A stretch of DNA of 52,436 bases from Nocardioides sp. Root682. GTDB lineage: Bacteria; Actinomycetota; Actinomycetes; Propionibacteriales; Nocardioidaceae. Each line of letters begins with the position of its first letter. The first letter of the stretch is position 1. Under the pieces are notes generated by a model. The model had not been told where the DNA came from, made no database searches, and worked only from the letters and a program-made list of their open reading frames with translations. The DNA is taken from NCBI RefSeq assembly GCF_001427795.1, contig NZ_LMHJ01000006.1:1-52436 (forward strand), given 5' to 3'. A program made the position numbers and the translations under genes. Positions 16,327 to 24,584 of this stretch are shown here, piece by piece.

Positions 16327-17754
16327 TCAGCCGAGGCGTACGGACACTCGGGTGTCCCCCGGCTCTGTGGCCAGGGTGACGGCGCCCCCGTGGGCCGCGA
16401 CGATCGCCTGGACGAGCGCCAGACCGAGTCCGATCCCGTCGGAGCGGTGCCGCGAGGCGTCACCGCGGGTGAAGCGCTCGAACGCCGTGGCCACGAGGTC
16501 CGGGGGGAAGCCCGGACCGTCGTCGTGGACGTCGAACCCGTTTGCTCGCGCCGTCACGGTGACGGTCGTTCCGGCCGGCGTGTACTTGCGGGCATTCGTG
16601 AGCAGGTTCGTCACCACCTGGTGCAGTCGGCGCTCGTCGCCGCTGACCTCGATCGGCTCGCCGTCGTCGGGCAGCACGATCTGCCAGCGGTGATCGGGCG
16701 CAACGACCCGAGCGTCATCGACCGCCTCGAGGAGCAGACGGGTCAGGTCCACCGTGTCGGACGCCAGGGGACGGCCGGCATCGAGACGGGCGAGGAGCAG
16801 CAGGTCCTCCACGAGCGCCGTCATCCGCCCGGCCTCCTCCTCGACCTTCCCGAGCGCCATCGTCGAGGTCTCCATGTCTCCCCGGCGGCGGGCGAGCTCG
16901 GTGTACCCGGCGATCGTGGTCAACGGAGTGCGCAGCTCGTGCGACGCATCCGCGACGAACTGCCGCACCTGCTGCTCACTGCGGTGCCGGGCAGAGAGCG
17001 ACGACTCGACGTGGGCGAGCAGCTGGTTGAGTGCTGCGCCCACCTGACCGGCTTCCGTGCGTACGTCGGTCAGGTGCTCGGGCACCCGCTCGGTCACCCC
17101 GATGTCGCCCGAGTCGAGCGGCAGCTCCGCCACGGCGTGCGCCGTGGCAGCCACCTCGCGCAGCGGACGCAGCTGGCGTCGTACGACGGCAGAACCGGCG
17201 AAGGCGGCGGCGAGGATGCCGAGCAGGGCGAGCACCAGCTCCCACCTCACGAGAGACATCGTGGCCTCATCGACGTCGTCGGTGGGGAGTCCGACCACGA
17301 CCTTGTCCCCGAGCTGGTTACGCCCCGACGCCACTCGATAGCTTCCGAGACCCGGGAGGTCGATGGTGCGCGGCGCGCGCCCGGCGCCGTCCTCGAGCAC
17401 CTCGAGCGTGTCGCCGTCGAGTGCCGTCAACACCCCACCCCTACCGGAGTCGCGGGCGAGGATGCCTTGGTCGCCGGCATCGGAGAACGTCGCCGTGACC
17501 AGACCGACCTCTGCGAACCCGACCCGGGTACCACCGGGCTCCTCGACACCCGGAAACCCCGGAGGGCCTCCCCCGCCGCGGAAGCCCGACACCCGGTTGA
17601 GCGCGGCGCGCACGTCGCCGTCCAGCCGGTCGGTCTGCCAGGCCCGCATGCCGATGGTGGTGACCGTTCCGATCAGCAGCGACACGACGGCCACCAGAGC
17701 GACCGCGGTGACGACCAGCCGCGAGCTGAGCGAGCGCGGCCATCCGAACCCCAT
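16327..17754 (-). CDS. Sensor histidine kinase (PhoR/TrcS-like)
   Basis: Membrane sensor kinase of 475 aa: TM1 about 12-33, extracytoplasmic sensor 34-170, TM2 about 171-191, HAMP about 192-250, HisKA with phosphoacceptor H272 in ADASHELRTPLTT, and HATPase with N box NLLTNARKYTP, G1 DDGPGFP and G2 GIGLGLALV. The sensor domain starts with a Gly/Pro/Phe-rich stretch (about 57-75). Its ATG overlaps the response-regulator stop as TGATG. It should phosphorylate the adjacent regulator; the signal is unknown. Confidence 0.95.
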   Translation of the reverse strand: MGFGWPRSLSSRLVVTAVALVAVVSLLIGTVTTIGMRAWQTDRLDGDVRAALNRVSGFRGGGGPPGFPGVEEPGGTRVGFAEVGLVTATFSDAGDQGILARDSGRGGVLTALDGDTLEVLEDGAGRAPRTIDLPGLGSYRVASGRNQLGDKVVVGLPTDDVDEATMSLVRWELVLALLGILAAAFAGSAVVRRQLRPLREVAATAHAVAELPLDSGDIGVTERVPEHLTDVRTEAGQVGAALNQLLAHVESSLSARHRSEQQVRQFVADASHELRTPLTTIAGYTELARRRGDMETSTMALGKVEEEAGRMTALVEDLLLLARLDAGRPLASDTVDLTRLLLEAVDDARVVAPDHRWQIVLPDDGEPIEVSGDERRLHQVVTNLLTNARKYTPAGTTVTVTARANGFDVHDDGPGFPPDLVATAFERFTRGDASRHRSDGIGLGLALVQAIVAAHGGAVTLATEPGDTRVSVRLG

Positions 17755-18488
17755 CAGGCCGCCGGCTTCAGGACGTACCCGGCGCCGCGCATGGTGTGGA
17801 TCATCGGCTCGCGACCGGCATCGATCTTCTTGCGGAGGTACGAGATGTAGAGCTCGACGACATTGGCCTGGCCACCGAAGTCGTAGTTCCAGACCCGATC
17901 GAGGATCTGCGCCTTGCTCAGCACCCGCCGAGGATTGCGCATCAGGTAGCGCAGCAGCTCGAACTCGGTGGCCGTCAGCGAGATCTGCTCGCCGCCACGG
18001 GTCACCTCACGGCTGTCCTCGTCCATCAGCAGGTCACCGACGACCAGCGTCGAGCGGTCCTGCTCGACGGCTGCGCCAGCGCGCCGGACCAGCGCGCGCA
18101 GCCGCGCGACGAGCTCCTCGAGCGAGAACGGCTTGGTGACGTAGTCGTCGCCCCCAGCGGTCAGACCGGCAACACGGTCCTCGACGGCGTCCCTGGCCGT
18201 CAGGAACAGCACCGGCACCGAGGGGTCATCGGCCCGGATCCGCCGCAGCACCTCCATACCACCGAAGTCCGGCAGCATCATGTCGAGCACGACGACGTCG
18301 GGGCTCTGTCCGCGCACGGCCACCACGGCCTCGCCACCGGTGTGGGCGGTCTCGACGGCCCAGCCCTCGTAGCGCAGCGCCATCGCCACCAGCTCGGCGA
18401 TGTTGATCTCGTCATCGACGACCAGGGCACGCAGCGGCGTGCCGTCGGGGCGGGTGGCTGTCTCGGTCACGACATCAGACTGTGCCAC
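17754..18488 (-). CDS. OmpR/PhoB-family response regulator (PhoP/TrcR-like)
   Basis: Receiver domain with acidic pocket VVDDE, phosphoacceptor Asp69 in VVLDMMLPD, LFLTARD threonine switch and KPFS lysine; then a winged-helix DNA-binding domain. The recognition region VWNYDFGGQANVVELYISYL is very close to that of Mycobacterium tuberculosis PhoP as I recall it, which fits the TCACAGC-like direct repeats beside this gene. GTG at 18488 follows GGAAGG by 10 nt; a TTG at 18491 (7 nt) or GTG at 18527 is possible. About 244 aa. Probably autoregulated. Confidence 0.93.
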   Translation of the reverse strand: MAQSDVVTETATRPDGTPLRALVVDDEINIAELVAMALRYEGWAVETAHTGGEAVVAVRGQSPDVVVLDMMLPDFGGMEVLRRIRADDPSVPVLFLTARDAVEDRVAGLTAGGDDYVTKPFSLEELVARLRALVRRAGAAVEQDRSTLVVGDLLMDEDSREVTRGGEQISLTATEFELLRYLMRNPRRVLSKAQILDRVWNYDFGGQANVVELYISYLRKKIDAGREPMIHTMRGAGYVLKPAA

Positions 18489-18492
18489 CAAT

Positions 18493-18508
18493 CTGTGTCC
18501 TTCCTGTG
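18493..18508 (-). promoter_or_regulatory. PhoP-type direct repeat next to the response-regulator start
   Basis: Minus-strand CACAG-GAAGGA-CACAG (18508-18493), two half-sites with an 11-bp period. It overlaps the ribosome-binding region of the response-regulator gene, which would suit autorepression, or means that the true start is further upstream. A dyad (GGCGATG at 18511-18517 with CATCGCC at 18536-18542, and GATCC/GGATC inside) lies between this site and the plus-strand one. Confidence 0.5.
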
Positions 18509-18557
18509 AAGGCGATGTGCGATCCACAAGGATCCCATCGCCCTCTCATCGATTCGT

Positions 18558-18573
18558 CACAGTCGGCACACAG
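18558..18573 (+). promoter_or_regulatory. PhoP-type direct repeat upstream of the small membrane protein gene
   Basis: Plus-strand CACAG-TCGGCA-CACAG, within TCACAGT-N4-ACACAGC, a near match to the PhoP box of mycobacteria (TCACAGC-N4-TCACAGC). It ends 22 bp before the ATG of the divergent small membrane protein gene, in promoter position. Confidence 0.6.
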
Positions 18574-18595
18574 CATCGGGCCGCACGGTGAGCAC

Positions 18596-19027
18596 ATGGA
18601 CAACGACAACGCTCCGGACCAGCCCGCAGCCACACCCGATCCCGCGCCGGTGCCCGACCCCGCGCCGTCCGTCGCCGCCGCAGCGCCCACGCAGCCGCTC
18701 GATCCCGCCCCACCCACCAAGGTGCGCTGGCGCGACCGAGCCTTCCAGTTCCGGGCAGTGCTGGCCGTCGCGCTCGCCTCGGTCATCCTCGGCGCAGGAG
18801 CAGGCGTGCTCGGCACGCTGGTGTTCGACCACGACCAGGACCGAGCGGGTCGCCATCACCGGATCGAGGGGCCCGGAGAGCGGGGCGACTTCCCGGGCCG
18901 GCGAGGTCCCGGTCGCGACGGACCGAACATGCCGCAGCCGGACACCGACCTGCTGCCGCCCGGCACCGTGCCCCAGCAGGACGAGGGCGAACCGTCGTCC
19001 CAGGACAACCCCACCTCCTCAAGCTGA
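18596..19027 (+). CDS. Small single-pass membrane protein, Pro- and Gly-rich
   Basis: About 143 aa. An N-terminal Pro/Ala/Asp-rich cytoplasmic segment (about 1-40) is followed by RWRDRAFQFR, one transmembrane helix (about 52-75) and an extracytoplasmic tail with Gly/Pro/Arg-rich GDFPGRRGPGRDGPNMPQ. No known domain recognised. ATG at 18596 has only a weak GGTGAG just upstream. Divergent from the two-component operon with a PhoP-type repeat between, so probably a target and perhaps a partner of that system. Confidence 0.68.
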   Translation: MDNDNAPDQPAATPDPAPVPDPAPSVAAAAPTQPLDPAPPTKVRWRDRAFQFRAVLAVALASVILGAGAGVLGTLVFDHDQDRAGRHHRIEGPGERGDFPGRRGPGRDGPNMPQPDTDLLPPGTVPQQDEGEPSSQDNPTSSS

Positions 19028-19044
19028 GCGCGCCGACGCCCCCG

Positions 19045-20799
19045 CTACTTCTCCCAGCCGTACGCAGCGAGGATCTCGGCCCAGTACGTCTCGGTGTTCG
19101 ACGCGTTCAGCTTCGGATCGGCCGAGAGCACGGGAGCCAGGTCGGGCGAGCAGGCCCTCCCCCGGCAGTCCTTGATGGCGGGCCACAGCTCGTCCAGCGC
19201 GGCCAGTGCGTCGGCGTACCGGGGGTCGTCGGCGACGTTCTGGTCCTCACGCGGGTCCTCGACGAGGTCGTAGAGCTCGGTGGCTCCGTCGTTGTAACGC
19301 GTGTAGGAGTACCGGCTCACCCGGATCCCGATGGTGCTGCGCATGTCGGTGAACGCCGGGTCGTTGCCCCGCGACGTGAAGACGGCTTCGGTGACGACGG
19401 GCGTCGTCCACCCCTGGTCGCCGCCGACCAGTGAGTCCGCGCGGCTCACTCCGTCGGGCTTGTGCGAGGGCTTCGCGTCGGCGAAGTCGAGGATCGTCGC
19501 CGTCAGGTCGACAGTCGAGATCGGGTCGTACCGCTTCTCCTTGGTGCGGAGCCCGGGGCCGGTGACCAGCATCGGCACCCGCAGGGAAGGCTCGTGGGCA
19601 CGGACCTTGGTCATGCCCAGGCCGTGCTCGCCGAGGATCATGCCGTTGTCGGAGGTGAACGCGAACACGGTGTCCTCCCACTCACCGGATCGCTGCAGCT
19701 CAGCCACCAGCCGGGCGATGTTGCGATCCATGACGTACACGGCCTCGGCCCGGCGCCGCGTGGCGTAGCGCAGCGCGTCCTTCGCTTCGTCGCCGAGGGG
19801 CTGGATCCGCTTGCGGAGAGCCGGCGGCTTGTCGCTGAAGTCCGTCTCGATCTGCTCACCGGTGGCCGCGATCCCCGACGCGCGGTCGATCCGGTCGTCG
19901 AACTTGCCCCGCACCCAGTCCGGCACCCCGGGAGTCACGACGTTGACCTCGCGACCGTTCTCGTCGAGCACGTCCCTCGGCTCGTCGGCCGCGTTCGGTC
20001 CACCGTGGTGCGGTGCGACGTAGTTGACGTAGAGGAAGAACGGGTCCTTCTTCTTCGCGAACTTCCCGGCCATGTCGACGGACATGTCGCCGATGACATC
20101 GCTCTGGTAGACGCCCCGGTAGTTGTTGTCGATCACTCCGTTGACGTTGAACGGAGTGTCCATGTAGTCGTAGGTCTGGCCGTGGACGTACGACTCACCG
20201 GGCGGCTCGACCGCAGCACGCCAGTCGTCCCAGCCGTTGGGGACGTAGGTGAGGGACGGCTCGCCCGTGACCTTCGAGCGAGCGAGGCCGTAGCGGTTGA
20301 GGTACTTGCCGAGGTAGCCGGTGCGATAGCCGGCCGCCTTCAGCGAGGTGGCGATGGTGCGGGAGTCGTCGAAGGCGCCGTAGCCGTACGGCGGGTCGTG
20401 CCAGTAGACCTTGTGGTTGTGCGCGTACTGCCCCGTCAGGAAGGACGCGCGACTCGGGCAGCACAGGGGGAAGGGCGCGAACGAGTTCTCGAAGGTGACG
20501 CCGTGGTCGGCGATCAGCTTGCGCAGGTTCGGCGCGAACGCGAGGTCGTCGACCCGCATGTCGTCGGCCATGACCAGGACGACATTGGGCTGTTTCGGAA
20601 GGTTCTCGTGCTGGACCGATCCGTCGGCAGCAGCGACCGTCGCCACAGGGCCCTCGACGACAGGCTCGGTGACCGGGCGCTTGCCGGCGCCATTCCCCGG
20701 GGCGTACGTCAGCGCGACGACCAGGAGGCTGCCCACCAGAGCGACAAGAAGACCGATGCCGATCACCTTGGGCCAAGCCTTCACGATCAACGTCTGCAC
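19045..20799 (-). CDS. Membrane-anchored sulfatase
   Basis: Type I sulfatase that hydrolyses sulfate esters outside the membrane. An N-terminal signal anchor (about 10-32) is followed by the metal-binding start VLVMADDMRVDDL and the formylglycine motif CCPSRASFLTGQY, whose Cys in C-x-P-S-R needs conversion by a formylglycine-generating enzyme. Later metal ligands lie in FTSDNGMILGEHG. About 584 aa. GTG at 20799 follows GAGGGAG by 7 nt. An AT-rich stretch near 20849-20880 may hold its promoter. Natural substrate unknown; no sulfate transport genes are nearby. Confidence 0.9.
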   Translation of the reverse strand: MQTLIVKAWPKVIGIGLLVALVGSLLVVALTYAPGNGAGKRPVTEPVVEGPVATVAAADGSVQHENLPKQPNVVLVMADDMRVDDLAFAPNLRKLIADHGVTFENSFAPFPLCCPSRASFLTGQYAHNHKVYWHDPPYGYGAFDDSRTIATSLKAAGYRTGYLGKYLNRYGLARSKVTGEPSLTYVPNGWDDWRAAVEPPGESYVHGQTYDYMDTPFNVNGVIDNNYRGVYQSDVIGDMSVDMAGKFAKKKDPFFLYVNYVAPHHGGPNAADEPRDVLDENGREVNVVTPGVPDWVRGKFDDRIDRASGIAATGEQIETDFSDKPPALRKRIQPLGDEAKDALRYATRRRAEAVYVMDRNIARLVAELQRSGEWEDTVFAFTSDNGMILGEHGLGMTKVRAHEPSLRVPMLVTGPGLRTKEKRYDPISTVDLTATILDFADAKPSHKPDGVSRADSLVGGDQGWTTPVVTEAVFTSRGNDPAFTDMRSTIGIRVSRYSYTRYNDGATELYDLVEDPREDQNVADDPRYADALAALDELWPAIKDCRGRACSPDLAPVLSADPKLNASNTETYWAEILAAYGWEK

Positions 20800-20938
20800 G
20801 CGCGCACTCCCTCGTTCCGCGCCACCGAGACGCACCTCGACTGAATCTGCACTAACTTTATCATCTTTGTAGATAGGGTCGGGCTGGGCCCCGACGGTGT
20901 GTCGCCGGCGGGTCGCCGGCGGGTCCTGCAAGACGACG

Positions 20939-20969
20939 AAACCCGCCGACATCACGTGTCGACGGGTTT
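20939..20969 (-). terminator. Intrinsic terminator of tRNA-Asn
   Basis: Inverted repeat with 13-bp arms (AAACCCGCCGACA at 20939-20951 against TGTCGACGGGTTT at 20957-20969, one G-T wobble) and a 5-nt loop. On the minus strand it ends in GGGTTTCGTCGTC. It lies just after the tRNA gene and insulates it from the sulfatase gene. An 11-bp tandem duplication (near 20903-20925) follows it. Confidence 0.75.
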
Positions 20970-20972
20970 CCT

Positions 20973-21048
20973 TGGCTCCCCCGATTGGACTCGAACCAAT
21001 AACCCTGCGATTAACAGTCGCATGCTCTGCCAGTTGAGCTACGGGGGA
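20973..21048 (-). tRNA. tRNA-Asn (GTT)
   Basis: Complete cloverleaf on the minus strand: acceptor TCCCCCG/CGGGGGA, D arm GCTC/GAGC, anticodon stem TGCGA/TCGCA with loop CTGTTAA (anticodon GTT), T arm ATTGG/CCAAT with TTCGAGT, discriminator G and an encoded CCA end. 76 nt including CCA. Confidence 0.97.
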
Positions 21049-21132
21049 TCACAAAACTGCTCACACCTGGAAGGCGCTGTGCAGCGGGGAAACACTAGCA
21101 AGCCCGGCCCTGCGCCAGAAATCGAGACCCCG

Positions 21133-21645
21133 TCAGCCGCCCACGTCGCTGCGTGCAGCAGCCAGTGCGTCCTGTACGACGGCGTCGACTCGCGGGTCGG
21201 ACGGGTCCAGCCCTTCGTCGTACTCGACGAACCAGGCCAGCTCCCCCGGCGCACCCGGAGCCCGGCGCGCGAGGACCCGGACCGACTTGCGGCCCTGCAC
21301 GGGGACGTGGCGCTGGACCGCGATGCTCGCCGTGACCCGCTCCCGGACGAGCTGCAAGAGCCGGCCCGCGTCGTCGAGGCGCACCACGTGGACCGGGCTC
21401 GGCTCACCGAACTGCCCCACCTCCACCACGCGCAGGGTCGACTCCTCCTGGTCCCAGTCAGCGCTGGCAACCTGTTCCCAGGGCAGGCGCCCGGGAAGGT
21501 ACAGCGCGTCGCGGGTGCCGGCGACCCCCGTGGGCCCACCGGGCCGCGGATGGGGCACGGGCGCCCAGGCCAGCACCCGCTCCCCCGCGCGCACCTCGAC
21601 CGGAGCGCGGCGCGACGGCAACGGGGGAAGGGACGGGAACCTCAC
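21133..21645 (-). CDS. Conserved hypothetical protein coupled to dnaG
   Basis: 170-aa soluble protein without signal peptide or membrane helix. Features: GERVLAWAPVPHP near the N terminus, LPWEQVASADWDQEESTLRVVEV in the middle and an acidic WFVEYDEGLDP region. It looks like a PH-like or beta-barrel fold, but I do not recognise a named family. Its GTG overlaps the dnaG stop (GTGA), so it is translated with primase. Similar small genes follow dnaG in other actinobacteria, from memory. Confidence 0.75.
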   Translation of the reverse strand: MRFPSLPPLPSRRAPVEVRAGERVLAWAPVPHPRPGGPTGVAGTRDALYLPGRLPWEQVASADWDQEESTLRVVEVGQFGEPSPVHVVRLDDAGRLLQLVRERVTASIAVQRHVPVQGRKSVRVLARRAPGAPGELAWFVEYDEGLDPSDPRVDAVVQDALAAARSDVGG

Positions 21646-23537
21646 GCGCTGGCGCTCACGATCTTCTCGCGGAGCATCCGGCGATGCTGCTCGAGGGCCG
21701 CCAGCTCGCCGAACATCTTGTTGTAGTCAGCCGCGTGCTCGACCGGGTTGGTGCGCTGCAGGCGGGACTTCACCTCGTCGATACGGCGCAGGGCGGTCAG
21801 CTCCTGCAGCCGGTGCAGGTGGTGCGCGACGTAACCCGCATCGACCTCCCGGGTGGCGGGAATGGGCTCGACCGCCAGGGCACTGACCGCGGACGACACC
21901 GCCGGGTCCGTCGATGCCTCACGGATGCGCGACACCCACGCCGGATCGCTCTGGCCGGCGACAGCACCGCCAGCGGCCGCGATGAGCTCCCACACCGCGC
22001 GGTAGATCGGGTGACTGAAGTCGTTGGCGCCGATGTCGGCCGTGGTACGACCGATGGCGATCGGATGCTGCAGCACCAGCTTGAGGGTCTCCCGCTCGAT
22101 GCTGAAGCGAGGCTCACGCAGGTCGGGGTAGGTGGCACGCGGCGGCGGCGGCTCGGGAGCCGGCTGGGCGCCACTCCGCTCCCGCGGCGCGGTCGGCTCG
22201 GGGCCACGCGCGGCCGCACGGCGCACCTCGGACAGCACGCGGTTCGTGTCGACCTCGGACCCGATCATCCGCGACACCTCCTGCGCGAACGCCGTGACCT
22301 TGGACTGGTCGCGGATCGAGGCGACCAGCTTGGCCGCGGCCCGGACGGCGTCGATCCGGCCGTCCGCACGATCGAGGTCGTAACGACCGACGACGTTCTC
22401 GAGGACGAACCGGTACAACGGCCGGCGCGTCGCGATCAGCTCACGGACAGCGGCGTCGCCCTGCTTGATCCGGAGCTCACACGGGTCCATGCCCTCAGGC
22501 GCCACCGCGACGTAGGTCTGGGACACGAACTTCTGGTCACCGGCAAACGTCTTCAGGGCAGCGTTCTGGCCCGCCTCGTCGCCGTCGAAGGTGAAGACGA
22601 CCTCGCTGCGGAACTGCTCGTGGTCGTCGAGGAACCGGCGCAGGACCCGGGTGTGGTCATCGCCGAACGCCGTACCGCAGGTGGCGACCGCAGTGCCGAC
22701 GCCGGCCAGGTGGCAGGCCATCACGTCGGTGTAGCCCTCGACGATCACGGCCTGGGAGGTGCGGGCGATCTCCCGGCGGGCGAGGTCGATGCCGTACAGG
22801 ACGTGGCTCTTCTTGTAGATCGCCGTCTCGGGGGTGTTGAGGTACTTCGCCTCGATCCGGTCGTCATCGAAGATGCGGCGCGCACCGAAACCGATGGTGT
22901 CGCCCGTTGCGTCCCGGATCGGCCACAGCAGCCGGCCACGGAACCGGTCGTAGAGCGAGCGGCCCATGGCGATCAGTCCCGCGGCGATCACCTCCTCCGA
23001 GGTGAACTTGCGTCCGCTCAGGTGACGCCAGAGTGCTTCGCCGTCGCGAGGGGCGAAACCGACGCCGAAAGTGAGGGCAGAGGCCTGGTCGAAACCGCGC
23101 TGGTCGAGGAACTGACGCGCGGCGACGGCCTCCGGGGTCGCGAGCTGCTCGGCGTAGAACTCCGCAGCCGCCGCATGGGCCTCGATCAGACGGCGACGCT
23201 GCGGACCCTTGGGCCGGTCATCGGTGCCCGAGTCGTCGCGGCGGAGCTGCACGCCGTACTTGTCGGCCATCCGCTCGACGGCCTCGCTGAAGCTCAGGCC
23301 GTCGATCTTCATCAGGAACGTGAAGACGTCGCCGCCTTCCTGGCAGCCGAAGCAGTGGAAGAAGTTGCGGCTGGGCGTGACGTGGAACGACGGGGACTTC
23401 TCGTCGTGGAACGGACACAGCCCCTTCTGCGATCCGCCACCGGCGTTGCGGAGCGTGACGTAGGAGGACACCACCTCGTCGATCCGCGCCCTTTCACGGA
23501 CCGCGGCGATGTCCTCGTCACGAATCCGTCCGGCCAT
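21642..23537 (-). CDS. dnaG: DNA primase
   Basis: Makes RNA primers for the replisome. The N-terminal CHC2 zinc-binding domain has CPFHDEKSPSFHV and FFHCFGCQEGGD. The TOPRIM part follows with VIVEGYTDVMA and FTFDGDEAGQNA metal-binding acidic residues. The C-terminal helical DnaB-interaction domain lies after a Pro/Arg-rich linker (about 425-455). 631 aa, normal length. ATG at 23537 with TAGGAT (23549-23544) 6 nt upstream suggests a leaderless transcript. Confidence 0.97.
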   Translation of the reverse strand: MAGRIRDEDIAAVRERARIDEVVSSYVTLRNAGGGSQKGLCPFHDEKSPSFHVTPSRNFFHCFGCQEGGDVFTFLMKIDGLSFSEAVERMADKYGVQLRRDDSGTDDRPKGPQRRRLIEAHAAAAEFYAEQLATPEAVAARQFLDQRGFDQASALTFGVGFAPRDGEALWRHLSGRKFTSEEVIAAGLIAMGRSLYDRFRGRLLWPIRDATGDTIGFGARRIFDDDRIEAKYLNTPETAIYKKSHVLYGIDLARREIARTSQAVIVEGYTDVMACHLAGVGTAVATCGTAFGDDHTRVLRRFLDDHEQFRSEVVFTFDGDEAGQNAALKTFAGDQKFVSQTYVAVAPEGMDPCELRIKQGDAAVRELIATRRPLYRFVLENVVGRYDLDRADGRIDAVRAAAKLVASIRDQSKVTAFAQEVSRMIGSEVDTNRVLSEVRRAAARGPEPTAPRERSGAQPAPEPPPPRATYPDLREPRFSIERETLKLVLQHPIAIGRTTADIGANDFSHPIYRAVWELIAAAGGAVAGQSDPAWVSRIREASTDPAVSSAVSALAVEPIPATREVDAGYVAHHLHRLQELTALRRIDEVKSRLQRTNPVEHAADYNKMFGELAALEQHRRMLREKIVSASA

Positions 23538-23716
23538 GGGGCGATCCTACTGACGGGTGGTCTGGCCCGTGACGTCCATCCACAGGGATCCCCCACGGAC
23601 GGGTGACAGCTCGACTATTGTCGCAGGCGTGACTTAGGTTGCACTCTGCTCGTTGTCCCTGGGGGAAGGGAACCGCGAGTAGGGGTTTGGGATGAACAAT
23701 CGGGGAGGGACCGACG

Positions 23717-24529
23717 ATGGGGCAGCTGCCTGCGCGCTCTGGCGCGTCCTGGCCTGTGCCGTTGATCGTCGTCATCCTCGTGATCTCCGGCTACCTCGTG
23801 TTCGGACGCGGCGACGAGGAGTCCCCGCAGCAGAAGAAGCCCAGCACGACCACGGCCGCTGCGCAGCTCGACCTGAAGAAGCTCCCCGCGAGCTCCACGA
23901 AGACCACGATCAAGGCCGCCCCGAAGGATCCACGCCCGAAGGGCATCCCCAAGGGAACGGTCGTCCATCCCAAGCGGGTGGTGGCGTTGTACGACGCCCC
24001 GGACGGCAAGCCGTTCGCGAAGATCGGTCCGCGCCAGTTCGGCGACACCTGGCTCCCGGTCATCACCCGCAACCGGGACTGGGTGCAGGTGATGTTGCCG
24101 TCGAAGCCGAACAACTCGACCGGTTGGCTCCGCTCGTCGGAGCTGGCCGAGGCACACAGCCGCTTCCTGATCCAGGTGCACCTGCGCACGCGAACCCTCG
24201 AGTTCTTCGAGGACAACGAGCTGGTCAACTCGTGGTCGGTCGCGATCGGCGCCGACGCGACGCCGACCCCCACGGGCCGCACCTTCGTGCTCGGCCAGAT
24301 CGTCGACGAGAAGCAGCCGTTCTCTCCGGTCATCCTGCCGCTCGGCAGCCACAGCGCGACCCTCGACTCCTACGGCGGAGGCCCCGGCACGGTGGCCCTG
24401 CACGGATGGACGGATCCGTCCGTCTTCGGCAAAGCCATCAGCCACGGATGCGTCCGGGTGCCCGACGCGGCACTCGCCCTGCTCCGGACAGTCCCCATCG
24501 GAACCCCGGTGATCGTCGACAAGGCGTGA
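23717..24529 (+). CDS. L,D-transpeptidase (YkuD domain), membrane anchored
   Basis: Cell-wall enzyme that forms 3-3 peptidoglycan crosslinks or attaches proteins. N-terminal TM helix (about 13-30), Lys/Thr-rich linker, an SH3-like segment (about 84-145) and a YkuD domain (about 150-270). The active site is ISHGCVRV with Cys near 245 and the preceding His in VALHGW. 270 aa. GGAGGG 7 nt upstream decides the ATG at 23717; an earlier ATG at 23692 is out of frame. It is inserted between dnaG and dgt, on the opposite strand to both. Confidence 0.92.
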   Translation: MGQLPARSGASWPVPLIVVILVISGYLVFGRGDEESPQQKKPSTTTAAAQLDLKKLPASSTKTTIKAAPKDPRPKGIPKGTVVHPKRVVALYDAPDGKPFAKIGPRQFGDTWLPVITRNRDWVQVMLPSKPNNSTGWLRSSELAEAHSRFLIQVHLRTRTLEFFEDNELVNSWSVAIGADATPTPTGRTFVLGQIVDEKQPFSPVILPLGSHSATLDSYGGGPGTVALHGWTDPSVFGKAISHGCVRVPDAALALLRTVPIGTPVIVDKA

Positions 24530-24584
24530 CCCGAACCGCTACAACATGAACTGCCTACAAATGATGAAGATGAAGGGAATCCCC

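Noticed and set aside
19462..20844. 460-residue open frame on the plus strand across the sulfatase
   Set aside because: The minus strand carries the formylglycine motif and sulfatase metal sites; the plus-strand product has no recognisable fold.
20903..20925. Tandem 11-bp repeat as a possible repeat array
   Set aside because: Only two copies; no further units, so neither CRISPR nor a meaningful satellite.
21684..23606. 640-residue open frame antisense to dnaG
   Set aside because: Shadow of primase; only the minus strand shows zinc and TOPRIM motifs.
23692..24549. Alternative start at 23692 with TAGGGG 6 nt upstream for the L,D-transpeptidase
   Set aside because: It is out of frame with the YkuD domain; the product is Arg-rich noise, and the start at 23717 has GGAGGG at the right distance.
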